Shown here: positions 52,153 through 62,985 of the stretch, one piece after another
How the letters are laid out: each line of letters opens with the position of its first letter
Numbering within the stretch: the first letter of the stretch is position 1
Assembly (NCBI GenBank): GCA_963776735.1
Contig: CAVZNV010000016.1
Location: forward strand, 62,001 to 126,000
DNA from: PALSA-612 sp963776735
GTDB taxonomy: Bacteria > Actinomycetota > Thermoleophilia > Gaiellales > Gaiellaceae
DNA length: 64,000 nucleotides
Reading direction: 5' to 3'
Program-made: the position numbers and the translations under genes
Notes under the pieces: model-generated
The model's input: only the letters and a program-made list of their open reading frames with translations
Database searches by the model: none
What the model was told of the DNA's origin: nothing

Positions 52153-55100
52153 CTATTCCGTGGCGATTTCGACGAAGCGGCAGAGCGCGTTCGCGAGGCG
52201 CATCTGCGGGATCGTGCGGCAGTCGACCTCGAGCAGTTGCGGCGAGCAGACGAGGAACGCGAGGCAGCGGGCGCGCGAGATCGCGACGTTCAGGCGGTTC
52301 CGCGAGAGCAGGAACTCGAGGCCGCGCGGCACGTCCTCGCCGCTCGACGAGGCCATCGAGTAGAGCACGACGTCGGCCTCTTGCCCCTGGAACTTGTCCA
52401 CCGTGCCGACGGCCACGTCGTCCGGCACGCGCTCCCGCAGCAGGTTGACCTGTGCGTTGTAGGCGGCGACGACCATGATCTCGCCGGCCGGGACGCCGGC
52501 CGAGAGCAGCCGGCCGACCTCCTCGACGACGCGATCGGCCTCGAGCTCCGACTCCTGCCGGCAGCCGTCGTGCGGGACTGGAAGGAAGCGCAGACCTGTC
52601 CCGAACGGCGTCGTCCGGCCGGCACAGCGCGGGTCGGGTACGAGCCGGCCCTCGTAGAACTCCTCCGAGATGTACGCGCAGACATCCGGGTGCAGCCGGT
52701 ACGTCGTCTCGAGGAACAGCCCGCGGTCGGGCGGGATCGTCGGCTCGCCCCCGAGCAGGTGCTGGAGCACGGATGCGCCGGCGCCGTCGGGATGCGTGCC
52801 CTGGAGCACGTGAGCGAGCTGCTGCGGATCGCCGACGAGCACGACGTTCCGGGCGCAGGTGGCCATCGCGACCGCGTCGGCGAGCGACACCTGGCCGGCC
52901 TCGTCGACGAACAGGTAGTCGAGCTGCGAGTCGCAGTCCTCGTGCGCGTGCAGCCATGCCGTGCCGCCGACGAGCGGCGCGTCGAGACACTCGGCGCGGT
53001 CGGTGACGTTGTCGATCGCGACGCCCTCGTAGAAGGACTCGGGATTGCCGGTCGTCGCGCGTTTCACGCCCCGCACGTCGATGCCTGCGGCCTCGACCTC
53101 GGCGAGCAGCTTGTGAATCGCCTTGTGGCTCGTCGCCGCGACGCCGACCCGCTTGCCGGCGGCGAGCAGCCGTGCGATCAGCCGGCCGGAGACCCAGGTC
53201 TTGCCGGATCCCGGCGGCCCCTGCACGACGAGATGGCGGCCGTCGAGACCGAGCACGAGGTCTGACATCTCGTCGAGATCCGACGTCTGGACATCGCGCG
53301 GAAACGGCTCGCGGCTGAGGATCGACTCGACGGCGGGATAGCGACGGTCGGCGGCGAGCAGCGACCGGCCGATCCGCTCGAGCGCGTCCTCCTGGGCGTC
53401 CGTGCGGTACGGCCAGCCCGGAACGAGCGCCCGCGGCAGCGGCTGCTCTGCGAGCGACGGCCCTCGGCGCAGAGCCAGGGTCCGCGCCTCGCGGTCGAGC
53501 TCGACGATCGTGCCCGCCTTCCGTCCCTCCTCGTCGAACGGAGCGGCGCCGACCCGGAGCTTGTACTCCTGCGGTGGGAACCTGAAGCGGTGGATTTTCG
53601 ACTGCGCGTCCGGCTCCGGCTCGCCGATCGGCTCGAGCAGTGCGATCGAGTCTGCGTCCTCGACCAGCTCCTCCGGCGTCTGCTCGATCCGGTCGAAGAA
53701 TGCCCACCAGACCGGCTTGCGCTCGCGTGCGTGGTAGTCGAGCAGCTGAGCCGCGAGCTCGTGGCCTGCCTCGAGGAGCTCTTCGCGGAGCTCGGCGCGC
53801 GCGGCCTTCTCGGGCGGAGTCGGCTTCTCCTCCTTCGGCTCGGGCGCAGGGAACGGGCCGAACCGCGCCAGTGCCTCGGCGCGCCGTTCGAGCAGCCAGT
53901 CGCGCAGCTTCCACGTGGCGTCGCAGTCCTCGCGGTTGTACTCGGCAATCGTGTCCAGAATCGACCCGTCGCGCGTCTGCACGAACCGCTCGTACTCGAC
54001 GATCGAGGTGCCGCCGTCCCTGATCTCGGCGGTGCGGTCGAAGCCGAGGAACGCCTCCATCTCCTTCAGCCCGTAGCCGGGAACGGACGCGAGCAGACCG
54101 CCTTTCACGACCTTGTAGAGGTCGACGAAGACACCGCGCCGGAGCAGATCGTCGACCTCGGCCTCGCGGGTGCCGTACCGCCCCATCAGCCGGCGGAGCG
54201 CGGTGATCTCGTACGCCGCGTAGTGGTAGACGTGCATCGCCGGATCGGTCGTGAGCCGCTCGTGCACTCGGTCGACGAATCCCTCGAAGGCGAGCCGCTC
54301 GGTCCGGTGGTCGTCGGCCCAGAGCGGCTCGAAAGCGTTATCCGTGTCGAGCACGCCCCACAGGTACTCGAGCGAGCCCTGCTCGTCCCAGAACGGGTTG
54401 CCCTCGATGTCGAAGAAGAGGTCGCCCGGCGACGCGTCGGGGAGGAGGGCGAGGCCCGCGCCGGCACGCGGCTCGAGCAGTTCGAAGACCGGCTCGCCCG
54501 TCCGGCGGCGCGCGAGTTGGAGCGCGGCCTGGCGCCTGAGCTTCTCGAACTGCTCGGGATTGAGGTCGGGCGGGCACTTCTCCGCGGAGGCCAGGGCGGC
54601 GAGCGTCACGATCCCGTCCCCGCGCAGCTTCTCGATCTGCGCTCGGTAGAGGCCGGCGACGCGACTGAGGTGGTCGACCTCGTCCCACCACGCGTCGCAC
54701 ACCGGCTTGAACTCGCAGATGCCGCAGCGGTCGACCGGGTACGGCTCGGTCTCGGGCGAGGTCGCGACGAACTGCTCCAGCCGCCGCCGGACGCGCCGCG
54801 CGTAGGCGTCGAACTCGCGCGGGCGGAACGACTGGAGCTCGCCGTTCCCGAGCAGGACGTGGATGTGAGCCGGCTCGCGGCCCTGCAGCCGGGCGAGCTG
54901 CTCGGAGTAGAAGCAGAGCTGGAGGATGTAGGCAGGCTTGGCGTGCCGGGCGAGCTTGGTGTCGAGCACCTCGTACGAGCCGTCGGGCTGCCGCATCAGG
55001 AAGTCGGCGACCCCGCGCCACCCGTCGGCGACCAGAACGCCCTGGTAGACGACGTCGACGCCGGTCGCAAGCGCCTCTCGCGTCGTTTCGGCGCGCTCGT

Positions 55101-55341
55101 CGAGCGTGCCTTCCTCCGAGATCTCCGTGACCGTCAGGCCCTGCTCGCGCAGCCGCTCGAGGTACGCGTGCTCGTGCGCGAGTCCCTTGTCGAAGAGCAG
55201 CTGCGCCTGCTCGTTCGGCTCCCCCGGGCCTTCGATCTCCTCCCGCTCGACCGCGAGCGAGAGCGTGATCAAGTGCCGGCAGGCGAGGAAGTTCGAGACG
55301 TCGCTCGGAGAGAGAAGGATCCGGTCGCCTTCCGCTTGCAC
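52153..55341 (-). CDS. TM0106-like RecB-type nuclease fused to RNase H-like domain and SF1 helicase
   Basis: 1062 residues. N-terminal RecB/Cas4-like nuclease: GVADFLM, then YEVLDTKLARHAKPAYI, and a cysteine set ending CGICEFKPVC that may hold an Fe-S cluster. The middle is an RNase H/3'-5' exonuclease-like domain with DIEGNPF and YNREDCDAT. The C-terminal half is a DNA2/UPF1-type helicase with GPPGSGKT near 705, LFVDEAGQ, VLVGDPQQL and GTVDKFQGQEADVVLY. Family members are broadly distributed and poorly characterised; DNA repair or defence are both possible. A TACCGT hexamer lies 6 bases before the GTG start. Confidence 0.88.
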   Translation of the reverse strand: MQAEGDRILLSPSDVSNFLACRHLITLSLAVEREEIEGPGEPNEQAQLLFDKGLAHEHAYLERLREQGLTVTEISEEGTLDERAETTREALATGVDVVYQGVLVADGWRGVADFLMRQPDGSYEVLDTKLARHAKPAYILQLCFYSEQLARLQGREPAHIHVLLGNGELQSFRPREFDAYARRVRRRLEQFVATSPETEPYPVDRCGICEFKPVCDAWWDEVDHLSRVAGLYRAQIEKLRGDGIVTLAALASAEKCPPDLNPEQFEKLRRQAALQLARRRTGEPVFELLEPRAGAGLALLPDASPGDLFFDIEGNPFWDEQGSLEYLWGVLDTDNAFEPLWADDHRTERLAFEGFVDRVHERLTTDPAMHVYHYAAYEITALRRLMGRYGTREAEVDDLLRRGVFVDLYKVVKGGLLASVPGYGLKEMEAFLGFDRTAEIRDGGTSIVEYERFVQTRDGSILDTIAEYNREDCDATWKLRDWLLERRAEALARFGPFPAPEPKEEKPTPPEKAARAELREELLEAGHELAAQLLDYHARERKPVWWAFFDRIEQTPEELVEDADSIALLEPIGEPEPDAQSKIHRFRFPPQEYKLRVGAAPFDEEGRKAGTIVELDREARTLALRRGPSLAEQPLPRALVPGWPYRTDAQEDALERIGRSLLAADRRYPAVESILSREPFPRDVQTSDLDEMSDLVLGLDGRHLVVQGPPGSGKTWVSGRLIARLLAAGKRVGVAATSHKAIHKLLAEVEAAGIDVRGVKRATTGNPESFYEGVAIDNVTDRAECLDAPLVGGTAWLHAHEDCDSQLDYLFVDEAGQVSLADAVAMATCARNVVLVGDPQQLAHVLQGTHPDGAGASVLQHLLGGEPTIPPDRGLFLETTYRLHPDVCAYISEEFYEGRLVPDPRCAGRTTPFGTGLRFLPVPHDGCRQESELEADRVVEEVGRLLSAGVPAGEIMVVAAYNAQVNLLRERVPDDVAVGTVDKFQGQEADVVLYSMASSSGEDVPRGLEFLLSRNRLNVAISRARCLAFLVCSPQLLEVDCRTIPQMRLANALCRFVEIATE

Positions 55342-55347
55342 CCGCCC

Positions 55348-55353
55348 ACGGTA
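55348..55353 (-). promoter_or_regulatory. Candidate -10 element of the nuclease/helicase gene
   Basis: On the minus strand TACCGT ends 6 bases before the GTG at 55341. The divergent DUF3800 gene has its own hexamer 25 bases away, so both promoters sit in one 50-base gap. Confidence 0.35.
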
Positions 55354-55377
55354 TCGGCGCCCGCGGCGCCGGCCTCC

Positions 55378-55383
55378 TACGAT
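55378..55383 (+). promoter_or_regulatory. Candidate -10 element of the DUF3800 gene
   Basis: TACGAT ends 8 bases before the GTG at 55392. Confidence 0.35.
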
Positions 55384-55391
55384 TTCGGGCC

Positions 55392-56114
55392 GTGCACCTT
55401 CTGTTTCTGGACGAGAGCGGCCGGGTCGATCAGGGGACGAGCTTCGCGCTCGGCGGGATCGCGATTCGCGACCGGGACTGGCCGGAGTTGCGCGAGCTCT
55501 GGCAGGAAACGCTGCGCGAGGCCGGCTGGCCGCTCGACCGCGAGGTCAAGTGGCACGGCATCCGCAAGGGTGAGGTTCCGCCGGCGCTCGCCGACACGAT
55601 CTTCGCCGCACTCGTCCGCGCGCCGCTGACCTGCTTCGTCTGCGTACTCGACCTCGAGCGCGGACGGGTCGAGGAGCCGGATTTCTTCCGCTCAGCCGAA
55701 GACACATACGCGACTGCGCTGATGTTCCTGGCCGAACGGTTCCAGCACCATCTCCAGGCCGTCGACGACCTCGGGATGATCGTCGTGGACAGCCGCCACC
55801 GCGAGGGCGACTCGCGACTGCGGCGCTTCTTCTCCGACCTCCAGGCCGAGGGCACGCCGTACATGAAGCTCGGGCGGATCGTAGAAGGCCTGTTCCTCGG
55901 GCCGAGCCACTACTCGATCGGTCTCCAGTGCGCCGACCTCGTCGTCGCGGCGACCGCCGCCGCCGAGCGCGGCATCGGGCAGGGCAGCGGCTACGTCCGC
56001 CGGCTCGAGCCGCGCTTTGCGCGGCACCCGTCGACAGGCGCGATCGACGGCGTCGGCCTCAAGCGCTTCCCGGGCCAGGGACCGCGGGAGCGGGACCACA
56101 CGCGGCTGTTCTAG
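55392..56114 (+). CDS. DUF3800 domain protein
   Basis: 240 residues. The N-terminus (MHLLFLDESGRVDQG) is the DUF3800 hallmark with its Asp-Glu-Ser-Gly; a second acidic site is MIVVDSRHREGD, and a third is QCADLVVAA. The fold is RNase H-like and nuclease activity is suspected for the family. It is divergent from the nuclease/helicase gene, and family members are frequent in accessory or defence regions. GTG start. Confidence 0.85.
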   Translation: MHLLFLDESGRVDQGTSFALGGIAIRDRDWPELRELWQETLREAGWPLDREVKWHGIRKGEVPPALADTIFAALVRAPLTCFVCVLDLERGRVEEPDFFRSAEDTYATALMFLAERFQHHLQAVDDLGMIVVDSRHREGDSRLRRFFSDLQAEGTPYMKLGRIVEGLFLGPSHYSIGLQCADLVVAATAAAERGIGQGSGYVRRLEPRFARHPSTGAIDGVGLKRFPGQGPRERDHTRLF

Positions 56115-56115
56115 C

Positions 56116-56673
56116 TCAGTCGCCGATCGCGCGGAGGTGCCGCTCGAGCGTCTGCGCCTCGCTGCGCGCCGACGCGACGCGCGCCAGCACCGCGGCGAAG
56201 GGGTCGGCCGACCCGCGAGGAGCGGACGCTGTGACGCGCCCGTCGATTGCCGCCAGCAGCGCCTCGTACACGGCGCCGAAGCGCTCGTCGTCCGCGAGCG
56301 TGCCGGCCATCGCCCGGGCCAGATCGTGCGCCTTGCGCAGCTCGCCGCGCCGCTGCCGGAGCTCGACGAGCGCGGTGAAAGACTCTCGGTTCGAATCGAA
56401 CGACGGGTCGAGCTCGATCGACTCGTGCAGGACGGCCAGCGCCTCCTCGAGCGCGCCCTGCCGGGCGAGCGCGGCGCCGAGCGTCGCGCGCCGGCGCGTC
56501 ACGTCACGCGGCGTCTGCGCGAGGTCGAGAGCCCGGCGGTAATACGCGAGCGCAAGCTCGGGATCACCGAAGACCTCGGCGCACTTGCCGAGCCAGAAGG
56601 CATCCAGCGAGACCTCGATCTCCGCGACGCGATCGAGACGATCCGGAGTCGCAGGCACGGCGACAGCGCACAT
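56116..56673 (-). CDS. Tetratricopeptide-repeat-like protein
   Basis: 185 residues. Helical repeats FGDPELALAYYRRALDLA, RATLGAALARQGALEEALAV and FTALVELRQRRGELRKAHDLA have TPR spacing. No catalytic domain. It converges on the DUF3800 gene with a 1-base gap. Probably a protein-binding scaffold of unknown partner. Confidence 0.7.
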   Translation of the reverse strand: MCAVAVPATPDRLDRVAEIEVSLDAFWLGKCAEVFGDPELALAYYRRALDLAQTPRDVTRRRATLGAALARQGALEEALAVLHESIELDPSFDSNRESFTALVELRQRRGELRKAHDLARAMAGTLADDERFGAVYEALLAAIDGRVTASAPRGSADPFAAVLARVASARSEAQTLERHLRAIGD

Positions 56674-56748
56674 GCCCGAAAGATCGGAGCGCCAAGCTCG
56701 CTCCTCGACGCACGTTCCAGGGATTCGGCGCCTGGCCGAAGCTCCGGC

Positions 56749-56997
56749 TCAGTCCCCCCAGTCGAAGGCCGGGGTGCCGCTCCAGAGCTCCTCTGCCGGC
56801 GGGAAGAGCGGCTCGTTCACGCTCTCCACACGCACCTCCGGCAGTGTCCATTCCTGGGTCTCTTCGAGCACCAACGACGCCTGCTGCGTGGCACTCGGAT
56901 CCCGGTAGGTCGCAAGCGGCATCTCGGCCTCGAGCAGGCGGTTACGGCGCTGGAGCTCGAGGTGCTCCTGGATCGCGAGTCCGAACGACTCCTCCAT
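56749..56997 (-). CDS. Small hypothetical protein
   Basis: 82 residues, acidic: MEESFGLAIQEHLELQRRN at the start, a C-terminus rich in Glu, Pro and Trp ending in AFDWGD. A clear AGGAGGAG site lies just before the ATG, which supports translation. I see no recognised family. Confidence 0.6.
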   Translation of the reverse strand: MEESFGLAIQEHLELQRRNRLLEAEMPLATYRDPSATQQASLVLEETQEWTLPEVRVESVNEPLFPPAEELWSGTPAFDWGD

Positions 56998-57237
56998 TGC
57001 TCCTCCTCTCGACGGTGGCGCTCGGCTGCCGTCGCGCACCGTAGGCGCCGGACCGGACGGACAATGCGTTAGAAACCCGGGAAACGAGGGTAGAAACGCG
57101 TGCCGGCTTCCTGGCCCTGGGAAGCCGACTCGTAACTCCTCCCTTCCGTCGTCTCCGGGCCGCATCCGCGGTGGAGGCGACGGGCGCCGAGGAACCGACC
57201 GTCCGATGCGATCCAGCCCCCCATCCGGCCACGCGCG

Positions 57238-58883
<1,646 letters not shown>

Positions 58884-58887
<4 letters not shown>

Positions 58888-60200
58888 GCACGATGCTGCA
58901 CCTCGACGAGTCGGCGCTCGTCGAGCACGTCCGCGGACAGCGGTGGTTCGGCGCGAAGTCGCGCGAGCTCGTCGGCGCGGCCGTCCTCGACTCGGCGCTC
59001 CTGCGGGAGCTCGATCCGCCGCTGAACCTGCTGCTGGTCGAGCTCCGCTACCCGGAGGGCACGCACGACCTCTACCAGCTCCTGCTCGGCGGAGACGAGG
59101 AAGGCTCCGCGCGCGAGATCGTGTCGCTGATCCGCCGCGACGCGCGAGTGGCGGCGGTCGACGGGACGGTCGAGTTCGGCTCGGCGGCAGGCTTCGCACC
59201 CGGTCGCGAGCTGTCCGAGGTGCGGCGGATCGAGAGCGAGCAGTCGAACACGTCCGTCGTCTTCGACGAGGAGCTGATCCTGAAGATCTTCCGGCGGCTC
59301 GAGGCCGGGCTGAACCCGGAGCTCGAGCTGCTGCGCTTCCTCACGGAACGCGGGTTCCCGCACATCCCGCCACTCGGGGGCTGGTACGCGTACATCGGGC
59401 GGCCGCTGGAGGCGACGCTCGGCATCCTCCAGACGTTCGTCCCGGGCGCCGTGGACGGCTGGGAGCTCGCGCTGCACGAGCTGAAGCGCTCGCCGGACGG
59501 CTTCCTCGGACGGCTGCGACGGCTCGGGGAGGTGACGGGCGAGCTGCACACGACGCTCGGCTCGGAACACACCGACCCTGCGTTCCTCGCCGAGGAGCCG
59601 AGCGCCGAGTCGCTCGGGCTCCTGACGGCGACGATCGACGACGAGATCGAGACCGTCTTCGGCGAGCTACCCACGGACGTCGAGGCACTCGAGCCGATCC
59701 TCAACCGGTCCGACGACGTCCGCGAGCGGCTGCGCGGCCTGGGCCAGCTCGGCGCGATCGGCAAGATCATCCGCCCCCACGGCGACTACCACCTCGGCCA
59801 GGTGCTGTTTGCGTCAGGCAACTGGCTGATCATCGACTTCGAGGGCGAGCCCGCCCGGCCGCTGCCCGAGCGGCGCCGCAAGCGCTCGCCGCTCCGCGAC
59901 GTGGCCGGGATGCTCCGGTCGTTCGCGTACGCGGCGTCGGCCGGGACGATCCTGCGCGGCGTCGACGTGCCCGAGGGCTGGGAGGAGCGGGCACGCGGAG
60001 AGTTCCTGGACGGCTATCTCTCGACGGTCGACCACTCGCTGCTGCCGGCGAGCGAGGAGGCGACGACGCGCCTCCTGACGATCTTCGAGCTGGAGAAGGC
60101 CGTCTACGAGCTGCGCTACGAGCTGGACAACCGGCCCGAGTGGGCCTCGATCCCGGTCGCTGGGATGGTGCGGTTGCTCGAGTCGGACGCCGGCTCGTAG
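58884..60200 (+). CDS. Maltokinase
   Basis: 438 residues from GTG 58884. It phosphorylates maltose to maltose-1-phosphate, the GlgE substrate. The N-terminal cap domain begins VEHVRGQRWFGAKSREL; the kinase part has SNTSVVFDEELILKIFRR, the catalytic loop RPHGDYHLGQVL and the metal site IIDFEGEPARPL. Overlap with treS and full family length support the call. No glgE is in the window. Confidence 0.94.
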
Positions 60201-60232
60201 CCAGGCGCGAACTGTCGCCAACAGCCAGGAAA

Positions 60233-60249
60233 CCGGTGTCAGACACCGG
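60233..60249 (+). repeat. GGTGTC palindrome, third copy
   Basis: Arms CCGGTGTC and GACACCGG with a central A, in the 138-base gap after maltokinase. Two GGGCCATGTCC words follow within 80 bases. Same family as the pair at 36118 and 36272. Confidence 0.75.
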
Positions 60250-60338
60250 GCCATGTCCGCAAGAGCCATTTGCCCTGCTCAGAGCGCCGGACGGCGGACC
60301 ATGGACTCAACCTGGGCCATGTCCCGAGAGCTGTACGT

Positions 60339-62063
60339 TCAGGACTCGTCGTCCTCGTAAAGCCTTTCGCCGCGGTGGAGGCGGCGAGCGATGTGGAACG
60401 TCTGGCCCTGCGCGCGAACGGTCGGCGCGTGCGCCGCGAGGTACCGCGCTGCGGCGACGAGGAAGATCGGGTCGCCCGTCAGCCCGAACTGGCGGAACGC
60501 AGCCTCGACGCACTGGATCGTATGGAAGTCGCGATCCTCACGAAGGAGTGCGCTGCCGAGCGCCGCCTGTAACGGCCCCGGATCGCCACCGGCTGCGAGG
60601 TACGCAGCGACGAGCCCGCCCGCCCCGTTCACCTGCTGCTGGTGGTCGAGGAGCGGGAGCAGCTCGGCGGGGTCGGGGGTGTCGCCGGACGGCTCGGGGA
60701 GCCGGGCGGCCGGCACGTTGAGGAAGCGGTCGAGATAGACGCTCATCGCGGCGTCGAAGACGCCGCGGAGGAGCTCGCGCGAGGGCGCGCGGCGCAGCCC
60801 CTGATGGACGGCGTTCGCGAACGTGAACGTGTGTAGAGCCGTGTCCCAGTCGCCGAACTCGTTCGACGTGTGGAACCGTGCGATACGGACAGCGGCCGCC
60901 CTGACCACCGCGGCCGCGACGGTTTCGGCCGACACACCGCTCTGAAGTGCCTCAACCACGCCGTCCGCAATCGCCTGCGGATCGTCCCCGAGCAACAGGT
61001 CCGAGTGACTGTCCCATGGGACAGTCACTGTGACATGGCTCGAAGGGACGGTCGGGAGCGTCTCGGACGCGCGCTCGACGATCGCGACGACGTCGACCGG
61101 GTGGCGCCACGCGTTCGATTCCTCCATGCGGTCGGCCTCTGCGTACTGCGTCGCGAGCGAGGCGAGCACGCGCTCGGCCAGATCGCGGTCCCAGCCGACG
61201 GCGTCGAGCGACTCGAGCGCCTTGTTCGTGAAGTCGAGGACGTGGCCGGTGCGGAGGTAGCGATGGTCGGTCGCGGCTGCGAACAGCATCCGCGCGAGCT
61301 GCCGGTCGTCCGCGCCGGCGCGCACGGCCGAGACGACGCAGCGCTCGGCGCCGTCCGAGTCCCGCACCTCGACGAACTGCCGGAACCACCGCGTCAGCAC
61401 GTCGACGTCGGTCTCGTCACCCGGAAGCGGCCGCACCGGGAAGCGCGGCGCCATGCCGTCGGAGTCGGCCGCGACCGCCGACAGCCCGTGGTGCAGGGCG
61501 TGTGCGCGCTCGCCCGGATCGAGTAGCGGGAGCATGTTGACGAAGCAGCCGTGCATGACCAGGCCCTGGCCGAAACCGGCTGCGCGGTACCGCGACCCGA
61601 AGTCGAGCCCGACCCGGAACGGCTCGACCGGGTCGGCGCCGCCTTCGACGAGCCCGATCACGGACTTCGCGATCACGAGCGGCAGGTTCCGCTCGAGACC
61701 GTCGTGCAGCCGGGCGCGGCGCAGCTCGAGCGGGTCGCCGAGCGGCGCCAGATCGACCCAGACGTCGCCGTCGCGCAACTCGACCGGGAACACACGCAGC
61801 TCGTCGGCCCACTGGTCGAACGTGCCGCCGGTGGCCACGTCGAAACGGGCGTGGTGCCAGTGGCAGGTGAGGATGCCGTCGTGCAGCGTCCCGCGATGGA
61901 GCGGGAAGCCCATGTGCGGGCAGCGGTTGTCGACGGCGCGCACGTCGTCGCCGTCGGCGAAGAGAGCGAGCGTGTGGCCGTTGACGTGGGCGACGAGCGA
62001 GCCGAGCCGGCGGACGTCGTCGACCGCCGCCGCGCGCTGGAAGGTGGAGGTCGCAGCAGCCAT
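60339..62063 (-). CDS. Rieske [2Fe-2S] protein with long His-rich helical C-terminal region
   Basis: 574 residues from ATG 62063. The N-terminal Rieske domain has its cluster ligands Cys48/His50 (CPHMGFPLHRG) and Cys67/His70 (CHWHHARFD). Residues about 120-570 are mostly helical with spaced histidines (MHGCFVN, DHRYLRTGHVLD, RFHTSNEFGDW, DRDFHTIQC), which could bind a metal; I do not recognise the family. A 26-base palindromic repeat is translated in frame near residues 345-354 (TVPWDSHS). It may be an oxygenase or electron carrier of unknown substrate. Confidence 0.82.
   Translation of the reverse strand: MAAATSTFQRAAAVDDVRRLGSLVAHVNGHTLALFADGDDVRAVDNRCPHMGFPLHRGTLHDGILTCHWHHARFDVATGGTFDQWADELRVFPVELRDGDVWVDLAPLGDPLELRRARLHDGLERNLPLVIAKSVIGLVEGGADPVEPFRVGLDFGSRYRAAGFGQGLVMHGCFVNMLPLLDPGERAHALHHGLSAVAADSDGMAPRFPVRPLPGDETDVDVLTRWFRQFVEVRDSDGAERCVVSAVRAGADDRQLARMLFAAATDHRYLRTGHVLDFTNKALESLDAVGWDRDLAERVLASLATQYAEADRMEESNAWRHPVDVVAIVERASETLPTVPSSHVTVTVPWDSHSDLLLGDDPQAIADGVVEALQSGVSAETVAAAVVRAAAVRIARFHTSNEFGDWDTALHTFTFANAVHQGLRRAPSRELLRGVFDAAMSVYLDRFLNVPAARLPEPSGDTPDPAELLPLLDHQQQVNGAGGLVAAYLAAGGDPGPLQAALGSALLREDRDFHTIQCVEAAFRQFGLTGDPIFLVAAARYLAAHAPTVRAQGQTFHIARRLHRGERLYEDDES
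61004..61029. repeat. 26-base perfect palindrome, copy 2, inside the Rieske gene
   Basis: Identical to the palindrome at 46739-46764 with matching flanks, but located within a coding sequence and translated without breaking the frame. Confidence 0.8.
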
Positions 62064-62136
62064 TGTCCCGAGGATAGGCAGGCGCGGGTGCCGCGCGCAT
62101 CGGCCGGGCGGCCGAACCTCGCCTACGCCTTTCGGC

Positions 62137-62985
62137 CTAGTAGGCGAACCGCCATTCCTCGACGTCCGCGACCGGCACGTAGCCGATGCGCATGTAGATG
62201 CCGTTCGAAGTCGGGTTGGCAAGGTCGGTGAACAGAAAGCAGAAGTGGTGACTGGCGAGCAGCGAGCGCGTCAGGGCCGCAGTCAGCGCCGTCGCGTAGC
62301 CGCGGCGGCGCAGGTCGGGCGGTGTGTAGACCGGGCCGATGCGGATGCCGTTCGGCGTCGGACCGCCGGACGCGGCGAGCGAGACCGGCACACCGTCGTC
62401 CTCCCAGAGCACGACGCCGCCTGCCGGGTCGGAGAGCCTGTTATGGAGCGTCTTCTCGGCGGCAGCCGGATCCGGCGCGTCGAACTCCTCCTCGAAGAAC
62501 GCCTCGATCCAGTCGAGCGCGAGCGGGCGGTCGGCTGCTGTGAAGGAGCGCATCGAGCCGGGAGCATCGCCGGCGTCGGACACGGCGTCGATCCGGTAGA
62601 TCCGCTGGCTCCGCGCGAGACGGGGCTCGGCACCGGTGAGCCCACGCCACGCCTCGAGGAACTGACTCGCTCCCGCGACCGGCGCGAGCACGCCTGTGAG
62701 CGACGGGTCGACGTCGTACGCATCCGCTGCGAACGCCGCCCAGACGCGGTCGTCGTCCGACTCGGAGAGCACGAGGTTGTGCGGCGGCGTCCGCAGCGCG
62801 GCGGCGATGACACGACCGCCTTCCTCGACCGTGACCAGGTAGGGGTCAGACCCGTACGCGTGCGGGTCGCGCATCAGGTTCGACGACAGCCCGAGGATCA
62901 GGTTGTGCTCTGCCTCGCGCTCGGCGAGGAACGCTCCGGCCTGCCCGAGGAACGCGTCGACGTCCGCGTGCCGCTCGACGCGCAC
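62137..62985 (-). CDS. GNAT family N-acetyltransferase
   Basis: About 282 residues from GTG 62985. The C-terminal GNAT motif A reads RIGPVYTPPDLRRRGYATALTAAL with the acetyl-CoA-binding RRRGYA loop, followed by FLFTDLANPTSNGIYMRIGY. The N-terminal half is a degenerate GNAT-like lobe. The substrate is unknown. The start overlaps the response regulator stop by one base (TAGTG). Confidence 0.85.
   Translation of the reverse strand: MRVERHADVDAFLGQAGAFLAEREAEHNLILGLSSNLMRDPHAYGSDPYLVTVEEGGRVIAAALRTPPHNLVLSESDDDRVWAAFAADAYDVDPSLTGVLAPVAGASQFLEAWRGLTGAEPRLARSQRIYRIDAVSDAGDAPGSMRSFTAADRPLALDWIEAFFEEEFDAPDPAAAEKTLHNRLSDPAGGVVLWEDDGVPVSLAASGGPTPNGIRIGPVYTPPDLRRRGYATALTAALTRSLLASHHFCFLFTDLANPTSNGIYMRIGYVPVADVEEWRFAY

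Noticed and set aside
56998..57237. Gene or RNA in the gap before treS
   Set aside because: No frame has family-like sequence or a supported start; I see no RNA structure beyond ordinary GC-rich pairing.
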